Notes: generated from the sequence alone by a model not told the origin. DNA of 64,000 nt from Bacillota bacterium (GCA_023409265.1 JAEYHZ010000010.1:23358-87357); one strand, 5' to 3'; numbered from the stretch's first letter, positions 32,790 to 43,426 are shown. Program-made: numbers and translations.

Positions 32790-35700
32790 ATGTTTAAAAG
32801 TAATTTAAAAGGTACAATCAGAAGAATTTTTGCGAGTATTATTGCTCTGTCGCTGCTTCTGACAATTTCATTTCCAAAATCTGAAATTAATGCAGCAACA
32901 GACGCCTATAAGGACAGGTTCATGGAAATGTGGAATGAGCTTCATGATCCGGGAAACGGATATTTCAGTCCCGAGGGTGTTCCCTACCACTCAATAGAAA
33001 CTTTGATGGTAGAGGCACCGGACTACGGGCATGAAACAACAAGTGAGACCTTCAGTTATTACATGTGGTTGGAGGCAATGTACGGCAATTTTACTGGGGA
33101 CTGGACAAGTTTTGCCACTGCGTGGGATAAGGCTGAGAAATATATTATCCCTACAAGTGCTGACCAGCCAAAAAGCAGTTACAATGCAAGCAAGCCGGTG
33201 ACCTATGCTCCTGAATGGGAACAACCTAGCGGTTATCCTGCTAAATTGGATTTTAACGTAACCACCGGTAACGATCCTATTAATGACGAACTGGTAGCAG
33301 CATATGGTACCAGCCAGATGTATGGCATGCACTGGATTATTGATACCGACAACTGGTATGGTTATGGCAGCAGGGGGGACGGAACAAGCAAACCGTCATA
33401 CTTCAATACCTTCCAAAGAGGTGAACAGGAGTCGACCTGGGAAACTGTACCACATCCATCCTGGGAGGCATTTAAATGGGGAGGAACAAACGGCTTCCTG
33501 GATTTATTTATTGGAGACAACAGTTATTCCAAACAATGGAGATATACTAATGCTCCCGATGCTGATTCGAGAGCGGTTCAGGCAACCTACTGGGCGAATA
33601 AGTGGGCCCGGCAGCAGGGGAAGGACATAAGTACACTGGTTGGAAAAGCTTCTAAAATGGGTGATTACTTAAGGTACTCACTATTCGATAAATTCTTTAT
33701 GAAGATCGGGGCACAGGGTAAAACCGCAGGCTCGGGCTATAGCTCGGCTCATTACCTTCAGTCCTGGTATTATGCATGGGGAGGAGATATCTCGGGCAGC
33801 TGGTCCTGGAAGGAAGGCAGCAGCCACAACCATTTTGGATATCAGAATCCCATGTCTGCCTGGGTATTATCAAACCAGACAGAATTCAAGCCAAAGTCTG
33901 CAAACGGAGCCGGGGACTGGGCAAAGAGCCTCCAGCGCCAGCTGGAATTTTACCAATGGCTGCAGAGCAAGGAAGGTGCTATAGCAGGTGGAGCAACAAA
34001 CTCGTGGAATGGCCGCTATGAAACTTATCCTGCAGGAACTCCTACTTTCTATGGAATGGCCTATGTTGATCATCCTGTTTACAGGGATCCCGGCAGCAAC
34101 GAGTGGTTCGGAATGCAGGCATGGTCCATGCAGCGTGTAGCTGAGTACTATTATAGTACGGGAGATGCCAAAGCAAAGGCAATTCTGGATAAATGGGTAA
34201 CCTGGGTTAAATCAGTAGTTAAGCTTAACTCCGACGGTACCTTCCAGATACCTTCCAAGCTTAATTGGTCAGGTAAACCCGACAACTGGACCGGTACATA
34301 TACAGGGAACCCAAATTTAAGTGTATCGGTTATAGAATATGGAACGGATCTTGGAGTAACAGGTTCCCTGGCTAATGCTTTACTGTATTATAGTGCAGCT
34401 ACAAAGCTGTGGTCCACTTATGACGATGATTCCAGAGAGCTGGCAAAGCAGCTTCTTGACAGAATGTGGACTCTTTACCGTGATGACAAAGGTGTATCTG
34501 CTCCCGAAGCAAGAGCCGATTATAACCGGTTCTTTGAACAGGAGGTATATGTACCCGCGAACTGGACAGGAAAAATGGCAAATGGTGACGCTATAAAGTC
34601 AGGTGTTAAATTTGTTGACATCAGATCAAAGTATAAAAGCGACCCTGATTGGCAAAAGCTTGTAGCAGCCTATAATGCAGGAACTGCACCTGTGTTTAAC
34701 TACCACCGCTTCTGGGCACAATGTGATGTGGCACTGGCAAATGGACTATATTCCGTATTATTCGGAACTCCGGCAAACAACTCAACAATAAGTCCAACAG
34801 CAGCCACCTTTGATAAGAAAATCTCAAATCAGGCTGATATAGCTGTTGTGCTGACTCTTAACGGGAATACCTTTAACGGTATAAAAAATGGGACCACTCC
34901 TTTGGTGGAAGGGACGGATTATACGGTAACAAATGATACTGTCACTGTGTTAAAGAGTTACCTTGCAAAGCAGCCTGTCGGTACAGCAACTCTGACCTTT
35001 GACTTTAGTAACGGTATTGATCCTGCTTTGACAGTTACAGTTACAGACACCACTCCACCATCAACCATAAGCCCCACAACAGCAGCCTTTGACAAGAATA
35101 CTGCAAAGCAGACTGATATTGCAGTAACATTGACCCCCAACGGAAATACGCTGGACGGTATATACAATGGTTCATCTGCTCTTGCAAGCGGTACAGATTA
35201 TACGGTTTCCGGTAATGTAATTACCATTTTGAAGTCGTATCTGGCAAAGCAACCGGTTGGTACCACAAGTCTTACCTTTGATGTAAGCAGCGGAGTGGAT
35301 CCGGTTCTTACCATAGCTATATCGGATTCAACTGTCCAACCGGGCAATATAAAAGTAAAATTCTACAACAGTAATACTTCAGCACAGAGTAATTCCATAT
35401 ACGGGAAAATCAACCTGGTTAACACCGGAACGACAGACATTAATCTCTCCAGTGTTAAATTGAGGTATTACTATACTATAGACGGGGAGAAGCCACAGAG
35501 CTTCTGGTGTGATTGGTCATCGGCAGGCAGCAGTAATGTGACCGGAACTTTTGTAAAGATGACTACCCCTAAAACCGGTGCCGACTATTATCTTGAAATT
35601 GGGTTCACAAGTGGTGCAGGAACGCTGAAAGCCGGTCAGAGCATTGAAGTTCAGACCAGAATGGCCAAATCCGACTGGACAAACTATAACCAGGCGGACG

Positions 35701-35795
35701 ACTATTCGTTTAATTCCTCAGCATCCGGCTATACGGATTGGGATAAGGTTACAGGGTATGTTTCCGATACTTTAAACTGGGGCATTGAGCCTTGA
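32790..35795 (+). CDS. GH48 exocellulase, GH48-X2-X2-CBM3
   Basis: A 1001-aa secreted cellobiohydrolase acting processively from cellulose chain ends. Signal peptide 1-36 (ends INAAT). The GH48 domain is about residues 38-655, with the catalytic acid Glu86 in 'GHETTSE'. Two X2 (Ig-like) modules are at about 663-755 and 758-848, and a C-terminal CBM3 at 851-1001 binds crystalline cellulose. There is no dockerin, so the enzyme acts free rather than in a cellulosome, as in C. stercorarium and L. phytofermentans. RBS GGAGG. It is the first gene of a GH48-GH9-GH9 cluster. Confidence 0.95.
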   Translation: MFKSNLKGTIRRIFASIIALSLLLTISFPKSEINAATDAYKDRFMEMWNELHDPGNGYFSPEGVPYHSIETLMVEAPDYGHETTSETFSYYMWLEAMYGNFTGDWTSFATAWDKAEKYIIPTSADQPKSSYNASKPVTYAPEWEQPSGYPAKLDFNVTTGNDPINDELVAAYGTSQMYGMHWIIDTDNWYGYGSRGDGTSKPSYFNTFQRGEQESTWETVPHPSWEAFKWGGTNGFLDLFIGDNSYSKQWRYTNAPDADSRAVQATYWANKWARQQGKDISTLVGKASKMGDYLRYSLFDKFFMKIGAQGKTAGSGYSSAHYLQSWYYAWGGDISGSWSWKEGSSHNHFGYQNPMSAWVLSNQTEFKPKSANGAGDWAKSLQRQLEFYQWLQSKEGAIAGGATNSWNGRYETYPAGTPTFYGMAYVDHPVYRDPGSNEWFGMQAWSMQRVAEYYYSTGDAKAKAILDKWVTWVKSVVKLNSDGTFQIPSKLNWSGKPDNWTGTYTGNPNLSVSVIEYGTDLGVTGSLANALLYYSAATKLWSTYDDDSRELAKQLLDRMWTLYRDDKGVSAPEARADYNRFFEQEVYVPANWTGKMANGDAIKSGVKFVDIRSKYKSDPDWQKLVAAYNAGTAPVFNYHRFWAQCDVALANGLYSVLFGTPANNSTISPTAATFDKKISNQADIAVVLTLNGNTFNGIKNGTTPLVEGTDYTVTNDTVTVLKSYLAKQPVGTATLTFDFSNGIDPALTVTVTDTTPPSTISPTTAAFDKNTAKQTDIAVTLTPNGNTLDGIYNGSSALASGTDYTVSGNVITILKSYLAKQPVGTTSLTFDVSSGVDPVLTIAISDSTVQPGNIKVKFYNSNTSAQSNSIYGKINLVNTGTTDINLSSVKLRYYYTIDGEKPQSFWCDWSSAGSSNVTGTFVKMTTPKTGADYYLEIGFTSGAGTLKAGQSIEVQTRMAKSDWTNYNQADDYSFNSSASGYTDWDKVTGYVSDTLNWGIEP

Positions 35796-35856
35796 GGCAT
35801 GAGGCTGAAACTTGAGACTTGAGTTTTTTAAGTCTATAAACGCCTGTTCATTTACC

Positions 35857-35885
35857 GGGGATCGGGAGAATCTTCTCCCATCCCC
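35857..35885 (+). other. Strong intercistronic RNA hairpin
   Basis: GGGGAT (35857-35862) pairs with ATCCCC (35880-35885), and GGGAGAA (35864-35870) with TTCTCCC (35873-35879). It has no T run, so it is more likely an mRNA-stabilising or processing hairpin between the GH48 and GH9 messages than a terminator. Confidence 0.6.
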
Positions 35886-35921
35886 ATTGAAAAAAATAAA
35901 ACTTGAAAGAAGGGTAAAAAA

Positions 35922-38342
35922 ATGAGAGGAAAATTAACCAAAAGATTTGGTATGCTGATGCTATCTGCTGTTATTCTGACTTCTTCCATTCTACCTGTAA
36001 ATAATATAGCTTTAGCTGCAGACTTTAGTTATGACATTGCATTAAAGGACTCTATTCTTTTTTATGATGCCAACAAATGTGGTAAGGATGTAGCTGCAAA
36101 TAATGTGTTTGACTGGAGAGCAGCTTGTCATACCACTGATGGAAGTGATGCAGGACTTGATTTAACCGGCGGATACCACGATGCGGGGGATCACGTAAAG
36201 TTCGGATTGCCTCAGGGGTATGCGGCTTCGGTTTTAGGGTGGGCGTTGTATGAATTTAAGGATGTGTTCGATAATACCGGGAATACTGAGAAAATGAAGC
36301 AGCAGCTGAAGTATTTTACCGATTACTTCCTTAAGTCACATACTGATGCAAATACTTTTTATTATCAGATTGGTGAAGGAAACGCAGACCATGCATATTG
36401 GGGGGCTCCGGAACAGCAAACCGGTGCAAGACCATCACAATATAAAGCAGATGCCAGCAATCCGGCCTCTGATGTACTCGGAGAAACGGCAGCAGCATTA
36501 GCCCTGATGTATTTAAATTACAAGGATACAGATGCCAGCTATGCTAATCGCTGCTTAGCTGCCGCAAAAGAGCTATATAACATGGGAAAGGCAAATAAGG
36601 GTTATAGCAACGGGCAATCCTTCTATCAATCAACGAGCTATGGTGATGATCTGGCCTGGGGTGCTGCATGGCTTTACACAGCAACCGCAGATAGCACATA
36701 CTTGACAGATGCCGAGCAGTTCATAACTATAAAAAACAAAAACGGGGATACTCCGTTGATGGACAAATGGACCATGTGCTGGGATGACATGTATTTACCG
36801 GCGGCATTAAAATTGTATCAACTTACAAACAAACAAATGTATAAGGACGCTGTACAGTTTAACATGAATTATTGGAAAAATGAGCTTCAAACAACAGCAG
36901 GCGGACTGAAGTACCTTAATAACTGGGGTGTTCTGAGATATGCCGCCAGTGAGGCAATGGTGGCATGCATATATTATAAGGATACGCAAGACCAGTCTCT
37001 GCTCAGTTTGGCAAAATCGCAGATTGATTATATATTAGGCAGCAATCCTGCAAATATGTCCTACATAATTGGCTTTGGAAGCAATTGGAGCCTGCATCCT
37101 CATCACCGGGCAGCCAATGGATACACATATGCCAATGGCGATAATGCCAAACCGGCGAAACATTTGCTTCTGGGAGCACTGGTAGGTGGCCCTGATACCA
37201 GCGATGCCTTTAAGGATGACGTAAACCAGTACCAGTACACAGAAGTGGCTATTGACTATAATGCAGGACTGGTAGGTGCACTGGCCGGAATGGTTAAGTA
37301 TTATGGCAATACCACACCGGTTAATAATTCAACCATCAGCCCAACATCAGCATCCTTTGACAGGAATTCTTCAAAACAGGCTGATATAGTTGTAGCACTT
37401 ACACTTAACGGGAATACATTCAATGGAATAAAGAATGGAACTGCATTACTTGTGTCGGGAACCGATTATACCATAACCGGCAATACAGTAACAGTTTTAA
37501 AGAGTTATCTTGCAAAACAGCCAACGGGTACTACAGCGCTGACCTTCGATTTTAGCGCCGGCACAGATCCTGCATTGATAGTGACAGTCGCAGACACTAG
37601 TCCGGCTTCAGCTATTAGCCCCACTGCAGCGGCTTTTGACAAGAATACCTCAAAGCAGGCTGATGTTTCAGTAACGCTGACACTGAACGGAAATCTATTT
37701 ACCGGAATTAATAACGGTTCAGCGGCGCTGGTTAGAGACTCCGATTATACAGTATCCGGTAATACAGTGACTATTTCCAAAAATTATCTGGCAAAACAGC
37801 CGGTTGGTACTACGGCTCTGACCTTTGATGTTAGCAGCGGAACAGATCCGGTACTTACAGTGACTGTTTCAGATTCTTCTGTAGTACAGGGAAATATCAA
37901 ATTAAAATTCTACAATAGCAATTTGGCAGAACAAAGTAATTCTCTATACGGAAAGTTCAATCTTGTAAATACTGGTACAACAGATATCAGTCTTTCCGAT
38001 GTCAAAATCAGATACTATTATACAATAGACGGAGAGAAAGCACAGAGCTTCTGGTGTGACTGGTCTTCAGCAGGCAGCAGCAATGTTACCGGAACTTTTG
38101 TAAAAATGCCTTCAGTGAAGACAGGCGCAGACTATTATCTTGAGATAGGCTTTACAAGTGGCGCCGGAACCCTGAAAGCGGGACAGAGTATCGAGGTTCA
38201 GACAAGAGCAGCAAAATCCGATTGGACAAACTACAATCAGGCAGATGATTATTCATTTAATTCAACAGCAACAGGTTATACAGACTGGACAAAGGTTACA
38301 GGTTATGTTTCGGGCAGTTTAAACTGGGGAGTTGAACCGTAA
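35922..38342 (+). CDS. GH9 cellulase, GH9-X2-X2-CBM3
   Basis: An 806-aa secreted endoglucanase-type enzyme. Signal peptide 1-33. The GH9 domain is about 36-462, with 'YHDAGDHVKF' (Asp87, Asp90 as base) and the acid Glu441 in 'YTEVAIDYNAG'. X2 modules are at about 469-555 and 562-652, and CBM3 at 656-806. It has no CBM3c next to the catalytic domain, unlike the next gene, so it is probably a non-processive endoglucanase. The X2 and CBM3 modules are very similar to those of the neighbours. Confidence 0.95.
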   Translation: MRGKLTKRFGMLMLSAVILTSSILPVNNIALAADFSYDIALKDSILFYDANKCGKDVAANNVFDWRAACHTTDGSDAGLDLTGGYHDAGDHVKFGLPQGYAASVLGWALYEFKDVFDNTGNTEKMKQQLKYFTDYFLKSHTDANTFYYQIGEGNADHAYWGAPEQQTGARPSQYKADASNPASDVLGETAAALALMYLNYKDTDASYANRCLAAAKELYNMGKANKGYSNGQSFYQSTSYGDDLAWGAAWLYTATADSTYLTDAEQFITIKNKNGDTPLMDKWTMCWDDMYLPAALKLYQLTNKQMYKDAVQFNMNYWKNELQTTAGGLKYLNNWGVLRYAASEAMVACIYYKDTQDQSLLSLAKSQIDYILGSNPANMSYIIGFGSNWSLHPHHRAANGYTYANGDNAKPAKHLLLGALVGGPDTSDAFKDDVNQYQYTEVAIDYNAGLVGALAGMVKYYGNTTPVNNSTISPTSASFDRNSSKQADIVVALTLNGNTFNGIKNGTALLVSGTDYTITGNTVTVLKSYLAKQPTGTTALTFDFSAGTDPALIVTVADTSPASAISPTAAAFDKNTSKQADVSVTLTLNGNLFTGINNGSAALVRDSDYTVSGNTVTISKNYLAKQPVGTTALTFDVSSGTDPVLTVTVSDSSVVQGNIKLKFYNSNLAEQSNSLYGKFNLVNTGTTDISLSDVKIRYYYTIDGEKAQSFWCDWSSAGSSNVTGTFVKMPSVKTGADYYLEIGFTSGAGTLKAGQSIEVQTRAAKSDWTNYNQADDYSFNSTATGYTDWTKVTGYVSGSLNWGVEP

Positions 38343-38449
38343 TCCTGTAAATGTCTTATGGTACAGCTGGAGAGGGAGGACTTTCCTTCTCCTGCCATAT
38401 TCTTAAATTCATTAAGCAATTACTAAATAATTGAAAGGGGTAAAAAAGT

Positions 38450-41400
38450 ATGAGAAAGATACTGAGTATGGTCCTGGTATTATCCATTTTAGTAACCTTA
38501 TTCCTTCCGGGTACTGTAGCAGCTGCACCAAACTATAATTATGGAGAGGCTCTCCAGAAGGCAATAATGTTTTACGAATTCCAGAGATCAGGTGCCTTGC
38601 CTGCTGATAAACGTGATAACTGGCGTGCTGATTCCGGGCTAAGCGATGGTGCTGATGTGGGATTAAATCTCACAGGAGGCTGGTATGATGCCGGAGATCA
38701 TGTAAAATTCAATCTGCCCATGGCATACTCCGCAGCCATGCTTGCATGGTCGGTATATGAAGATAGAGAAGCACTCAAAAGCAGCGGACAATTGGATTAT
38801 CTGCTGGCTGATATCAAGTGGGTTACCGACTATCTTATAAAATGTCATCCCTCTGCAAACGAGTTCTATTACCAGGTGGGAGATGGAGGAGCGGACCATG
38901 CCTGGTGGGGTCCTGCGGAAGTCATGCAGATGAGCAGACCATCCTATAAGCTGGATCTGACAAAGCCGGGTTCTGCTGTATCGGGTGAAGCCGCCGCAGC
39001 TCTGGCCGCAGCAGCACTGGTTTTCAGTACTACTGATCCGCAGTATGCCGCAACTTGTTTAACTCATGCAAAGCAGTTATATAATTTTGCCGAAACCACA
39101 AAGAGTGACAGCGGGTATACTGCAGCTAATGGTTACTATAATTCCTGGAGCGGCTTCTATGATGAGCTTTCCTGGGCTGCTGTGTGGATATATCTGGCTT
39201 CCAATGATGCCGGCTATCTTACCAAAGCCGAAGACTATGTTGCCAACTGGGGGACTGAACCTCAATCAACAACCATATCCTATAAATGGGTTCACAATTG
39301 GGATGATGTCCACTACGGAGCTCAGCTTTTACTGGCTAAAATAACCGGTAAAACAGTCTACAAGGAGTCGGTGGAAAGGAATCTTGACTGGTGGACAACA
39401 GGTTATAATGGCGAAAAAATAACATATACCCCAAAGGGTCTCGCATGGCTGCAGCAGTGGGGTTCATTAAGATATGCAACTACTCAGGCATTTCTAGCCG
39501 GTGTATATGCGGAATGGTCTGGCTGCAGCACTGCAAAAGCTGCAATCTACAACAATTTTGCCAAGACACAGGTGGATTATGCACTTGGCAGTACAGGCAG
39601 AAGCTTTGTTGTCGGTTTCGGAACCAATCCACCAACACGGCCTCATCACAGGACTGCCCACAGTTCATGGGCAGACAGCCAGACAGTGCCTGCCTACCAC
39701 AGACATACCCTTTACGGAGCACTTGTAGGCGGCCCTGGAAGCAGTGACGAGTATTCAGACGATATTAGTAATTACCAGACAAATGAAGTAGCCTGTGATT
39801 ATAATGCAGGTTTTATCGGAGCATTGGCCAAGCAGTACAAACAGTACGGTGGTACGCCTGTTGCCAATTTCAAGGCTATAGAAACCAAGACCAATGATGA
39901 ATTTTTTGTAGAAGCTGGAATAAATGCATCAGGCTCCAATTTTATTGAAATTAAAGCCCTGCTTAACAATAAGTCCGGCTGGCCGGCTAAAGTCGGTGAC
40001 AAGCTGTCCTTCAAGTATTTTATAGATATATCCGAGGCAATAAATGCCGGATATAAGGCAAGTGATATTACAATTACCACCAACTATAATGCAGGTGGAA
40101 AAGTATCTAGTCTACAGGCCTGGGATGCATCGAAAAATATATATTATGTAAATGTTGATTTTACCGGAACTAAAATATATCCGGGGGGACAATCTGCCTA
40201 CAAGAAGGAAATTCAATTCAGAATCTCAGGACCTCAGAACACAAGCTTCTGGAGTAATTTGAACGATTACTCTTTTACAGAACTAAGCGGAGTGACTTCG
40301 GGTTCGGTTAAGCAAACTTCCTACATTCCGGTATATGATAATGGAAATCTGGTTTATGGGAATGAGCCCATTCCTGTAAATAACTCCGGCATAACTCCCA
40401 CGACGGCAGCTTTTGATAAAAACGTATCGAAGCAGGCTGACATAGGTGTGACTTTGACTCTGAACGGGAATACTCTTTCGGCAATTAAAAACGGAACAAC
40501 CGCCTTGACTGCCGGGACAGATTACACTGTATCAGGGAATTCAGTTACAATATTAAAGAGTTACCTGGCTAAACAATCTGTAGGAAGCATAAATCTAACC
40601 TTTGATTTCAGTGCAGGAACAGATCCGGTTCTTGCAGTAACTGTCAGTGATACTACACCGGGTGGGGCAATCAATCCGACAACAGCTGCCTTTGATAAGA
40701 ATGTATCCAAACAGGCAGACATAACTGTGACCATGACTCTGAACGGAAATACTCTTTCAGCAATAAGGAACGGTACAGCGGCATTGTCAGCGGGAATAGA
40801 TTACACTGTTTCAGATAACATGGTTACAATTTTAAAGGGTTACCTTGTAAACCAGCCTGTGGGTACCGTCAATCTGACCTTTGATTTCAGCTCGGGAACA
40901 GATCCAGTTCTTGCAGTAACTGTCAGTGACTCTACCCCTGGTGCCGCAATCAGCCCAACAACAGCGACTTTTGATAAAAACGTATCAAATCAGGCTGATA
41001 TTGCGGTGACTATTGCTCTTAATGGAAATACACTATCGGCTATCCAGAACGGAACATCTGCACTGACAGCCGGTACTGATTATACTGTCTCAGAGAATAC
41101 TGTTACAATATTAAAGAATTACCTGGCCGGCCAGCCTGTAGGAACTGCCAGATTGACCTTTGATGTAAGCAGCGGAACAGATCCTGTGCTAACAATTACA
41201 ATTACCGACTCTTCGGCACCTGTTGGAAATCTGTCGTTAGAATTCTACAACAGCAATACTGCCAGCCAGAGTAACCAGATATATACCAGGTACCTTCTGA
41301 AGAACACTGGAACTACAAGTGTAGACCTATCAAAGGTCAAGATCAGATACTACTATACCATTGATGGTGAAAAGGCGCAGAACTTCTGGTGCGATTGGTC

Positions 41401-41677
41401 TTCAGTGGGCAGCAGCAACGTTACGGGTACCTTTGTTAAGATGTCTGACTCCAAAACCGGTGCGGATTATTATCTTGAAATAGGTTTTAACTCCGGTGCG
41501 GGTACACTGGCTGCCGGGCAGAGTTTAGAAATCCAGGGGAGAAATGCAAAATCTGATTGGACCAACTATTTACAAACAGATGACTATTCCTTTAACTCAT
41601 CAGCCAGCAGTTATTCCAGCTGGGACAAGGTAACAGTATACCTTTCGGACAGCCTGATTAGTGGAGTAGAACCATAA
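38450..41677 (+). CDS. GH9 processive endoglucanase, GH9-CBM3c-X2-X2-X2-CBM3
   Basis: A 1075-aa secreted enzyme. Signal peptide 1-26. GH9 is about 28-465 ('WYDAGDHVKF', Asp80/Asp83; 'TNEVACDYNAG', Glu446). CBM3c at 470-642 ('IEIKALLNNKSGWPAKVGDKLSFKYFIDIS') is the module that feeds single chains to the cleft and makes Cel9 enzymes processive. X2 modules start at about 644, 738 and 832. CBM3 is at 924-1075. This matches the avicelase-I/Cel9A plan of non-cellulosomal clostridia. The third X2 looks like a recent internal duplication. Confidence 0.95.
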   Translation: MRKILSMVLVLSILVTLFLPGTVAAAPNYNYGEALQKAIMFYEFQRSGALPADKRDNWRADSGLSDGADVGLNLTGGWYDAGDHVKFNLPMAYSAAMLAWSVYEDREALKSSGQLDYLLADIKWVTDYLIKCHPSANEFYYQVGDGGADHAWWGPAEVMQMSRPSYKLDLTKPGSAVSGEAAAALAAAALVFSTTDPQYAATCLTHAKQLYNFAETTKSDSGYTAANGYYNSWSGFYDELSWAAVWIYLASNDAGYLTKAEDYVANWGTEPQSTTISYKWVHNWDDVHYGAQLLLAKITGKTVYKESVERNLDWWTTGYNGEKITYTPKGLAWLQQWGSLRYATTQAFLAGVYAEWSGCSTAKAAIYNNFAKTQVDYALGSTGRSFVVGFGTNPPTRPHHRTAHSSWADSQTVPAYHRHTLYGALVGGPGSSDEYSDDISNYQTNEVACDYNAGFIGALAKQYKQYGGTPVANFKAIETKTNDEFFVEAGINASGSNFIEIKALLNNKSGWPAKVGDKLSFKYFIDISEAINAGYKASDITITTNYNAGGKVSSLQAWDASKNIYYVNVDFTGTKIYPGGQSAYKKEIQFRISGPQNTSFWSNLNDYSFTELSGVTSGSVKQTSYIPVYDNGNLVYGNEPIPVNNSGITPTTAAFDKNVSKQADIGVTLTLNGNTLSAIKNGTTALTAGTDYTVSGNSVTILKSYLAKQSVGSINLTFDFSAGTDPVLAVTVSDTTPGGAINPTTAAFDKNVSKQADITVTMTLNGNTLSAIRNGTAALSAGIDYTVSDNMVTILKGYLVNQPVGTVNLTFDFSSGTDPVLAVTVSDSTPGAAISPTTATFDKNVSNQADIAVTIALNGNTLSAIQNGTSALTAGTDYTVSENTVTILKNYLAGQPVGTARLTFDVSSGTDPVLTITITDSSAPVGNLSLEFYNSNTASQSNQIYTRYLLKNTGTTSVDLSKVKIRYYYTIDGEKAQNFWCDWSSVGSSNVTGTFVKMSDSKTGADYYLEIGFNSGAGTLAAGQSLEIQGRNAKSDWTNYLQTDDYSFNSSASSYSSWDKVTVYLSDSLISGVEP

Positions 41678-41684
41678 AATTATT

Positions 41685-41728
41685 GAGCCGGCTTAATCGG
41701 CTTAACCCTTTAAGCCGGCTCTTTATTA
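41685..41728 (+). terminator. Terminator of the cellulase cluster
   Basis: A perfect 11-bp stem GAGCCGGCTTA (41685-41695) / TAAGCCGGCTC (41711-41721), then TTTATT. Confidence 0.8.
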
Positions 41729-41930
41729 CCTTATGTGACTTTACAGCTTTTTGATCAACCGTTATAATTAAATGGTGCTTTAATTTTTCAATGGACGGAT
41801 AAAAAAAAATACTTAAATTACCACAAAATAAGTATTGCATTTATGAAAAAATTGTGTTAAATTATAATAGTTGTCGGCGGCAGTGAATAAATTCAAAGTC
41901 GCAGCATATAATACTATTACATTTATATAT

Positions 41931-42006
<76 letters not shown>

Positions 42007-42015
42007 TGAGATAAA

Positions 42016-42050
42016 AAACTTCCAAGGTTTTAAACTTTGGAAGTTTTTTT
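42016..42050 (+). terminator. Terminator of tRNA-fMet
   Basis: AAACTTCCAA pairs with TTGGAAGTTT, with inner GTTT/AAAC, then a T run. Confidence 0.75.
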
Positions 42051-42283
42051 GTTGTTTTTAGGCATGGCTTCATTAAGTAAAATCAGCAAAGAAAAGGTGT
42101 ATTTGATAACAGCATTAATTTATACTGTCTCTATACTCCTGAATGCTGATAACATGAGTAATATGTAGTTAATGATGCCACAATTAATGCTTCATGGATG
42201 CTATTCAGGCTTTTTACGGGCAGCGTCCCAAATATTGTGTAAACCCAGGGGATTTATTTTTTGATAATATATTTTTGGGATTG

Positions 42284-43033
42284 TCATGGTGATGATACAT
42301 TAGTTGATTCTTGCAGATATTGTTGTATCCCTGTAAAGATAGCTTCCGCCGTATTTTCTCGAAACGTTTCCTTTGTCATTTCCTGGCGTTCGGTTTTATT
42401 TGAGATAAAGGCAGTTTCCACTATTACGCCTGGGATATTAGCGTAACCTAAAACAAAGTATTTAGCCTGTGCAGGATTATGTACTGTACGCTTTTTATTG
42501 TTTATTTCTATATTATTCAATGCTCTTTGAATGCTGTAAGACAACGTTTTACTTTGCTCATATTTATTATTGTAGAACACTATGGCACCTTCAGTTGAAG
42601 GTTTCTTTATATTACAGTTAACATGGATACTTACAAATAATTGTGCATTACTATTATTGATGATATTGATTCTTGCATTTAGATCTCTTTGATGACGGCT
42701 TTTGCTTGAGTTATCTAATGAGTCGAGAGAAATATCGTCATCACGTGTCATAATTACCTTGTATCCTTTTTCTTCCAGGTGGAAACGTAATTTTTTAGCA
42801 ATATCAAGATTGATTTCTTTTTCCAGTATACCGTCTTTATTCGTACCTCCATCAATTCCGCCATGTCCGGGATCAATAACAATAATACCACTCATGGGAT
42901 CTGAAAATGTATTGGCTGATAAGACAGTAATTTTAACAATAAACAGAATGGATACAAAAAGTAATATAATTAATACTGAGGATAATGCGACTATTGATTT
43001 TTTTTTAAATATGACTATATTAATTTTTCTCAT
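42284..43033 (-). CDS. cwlD: CwlD-like N-acetylmuramoyl-L-alanine amidase (Amidase_3)
   Basis: A 249-aa enzyme with one N-terminal membrane segment (about residues 14-36), so it is anchored or exported. The Amidase_3 domain shows 'GIIVIDPGHGGIDGGTNKDGILEKEINLDIAKKL' (zinc His and Glu), 'VIMTRDDD' and 'FVSIHVNCN' (second zinc His), then 'IPGVIVETAFISN' (catalytic Glu). Length and plan match CwlD, which makes muramic-delta-lactam in spore cortex with PdaA. The name is by resemblance; other amidases of this class are possible. Confidence 0.75.
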   Translation of the reverse strand: MRKINIVIFKKKSIVALSSVLIILLFVSILFIVKITVLSANTFSDPMSGIIVIDPGHGGIDGGTNKDGILEKEINLDIAKKLRFHLEEKGYKVIMTRDDDISLDSLDNSSKSRHQRDLNARINIINNSNAQLFVSIHVNCNIKKPSTEGAIVFYNNKYEQSKTLSYSIQRALNNIEINNKKRTVHNPAQAKYFVLGYANIPGVIVETAFISNKTERQEMTKETFRENTAEAIFTGIQQYLQESTNVSSP

Positions 43034-43205
43034 TGTGCGCTACCAACAAAGGTTCCTATTTTATTTGTATTTGATTTTTTCTGGTGATATGTAAAAAAAA
43101 ATAAAAATATTTAGAAATATTTCATAGAGATTTACATAAATGTAACAGATAAAAGTTAAATGCATAAAATATACTAAAAAATTATTATGCATATTGGAGA
43201 TTGTA

Positions 43206-43355
43206 ATGTTTTGGAAAAGATGGATAATAGTTGTATGTAGAAAGGAAACAAAGGAAATTATTAAGAAAAGAGCTCGCCAATTAGATATGAGTACATCTCT
43301 ATACTTAAAATATTTAGCACTTAAGGATATAGATAAAGCTGAAGGAAAAAGGTAA
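43206..43355 (+). CDS. Small ribbon-helix-helix/MobC-like ORF
   Basis: 49 codons (MFWKRWIIVVCRKETKEIIK...). The part 'KEIIKKRARQLDMSTSLYLKYLALKD' follows the pattern of MobC-type relaxosome accessory proteins ('iK.rA..lgms.SeYLR.lAl'). TTGGAGATTGTA is a plausible RBS. If real it is a relic of a mobilisable element. It lies just before the imperfect tRNA-fMet 3' copy. Confidence 0.4.
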   Translation: MFWKRWIIVVCRKETKEIIKKRARQLDMSTSLYLKYLALKDIDKAEGKR

Positions 43356-43393
43356 TGCCGGCATTATTAGTATTGAAAGTGATGTTACAGGGA

Positions 43394-43426
43394 AGTAGGC
43401 TCAAGTCCTACTCCCGTAACAATGAG
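43394..43426 (+). other. Imperfect copy of the tRNA-fMet 3' end
   Basis: 26 of 33 positions match 41978-42010 of the tRNA-fMet gene, including TCAAGTCC, CTCCCG and the ATGAG that follows CCA. With the preceding TGTTACAGGGAAGTAGG it folds into a long hairpin like a T-arm/acceptor minihelix. It may be a decayed attachment site. Confidence 0.45.

Noticed and set aside
32790..41677. Cellulosomal enzymes
   Set aside because: No dockerin repeats (paired Ca-binding 22-residue segments) and no cohesins anywhere in the window; the C-termini are CBM3.
43374..43426. A complete tRNA gene
   Set aside because: Only a T-arm/acceptor-like hairpin can be drawn. D arm and anticodon arm are missing, and no CCA is encoded at the end.
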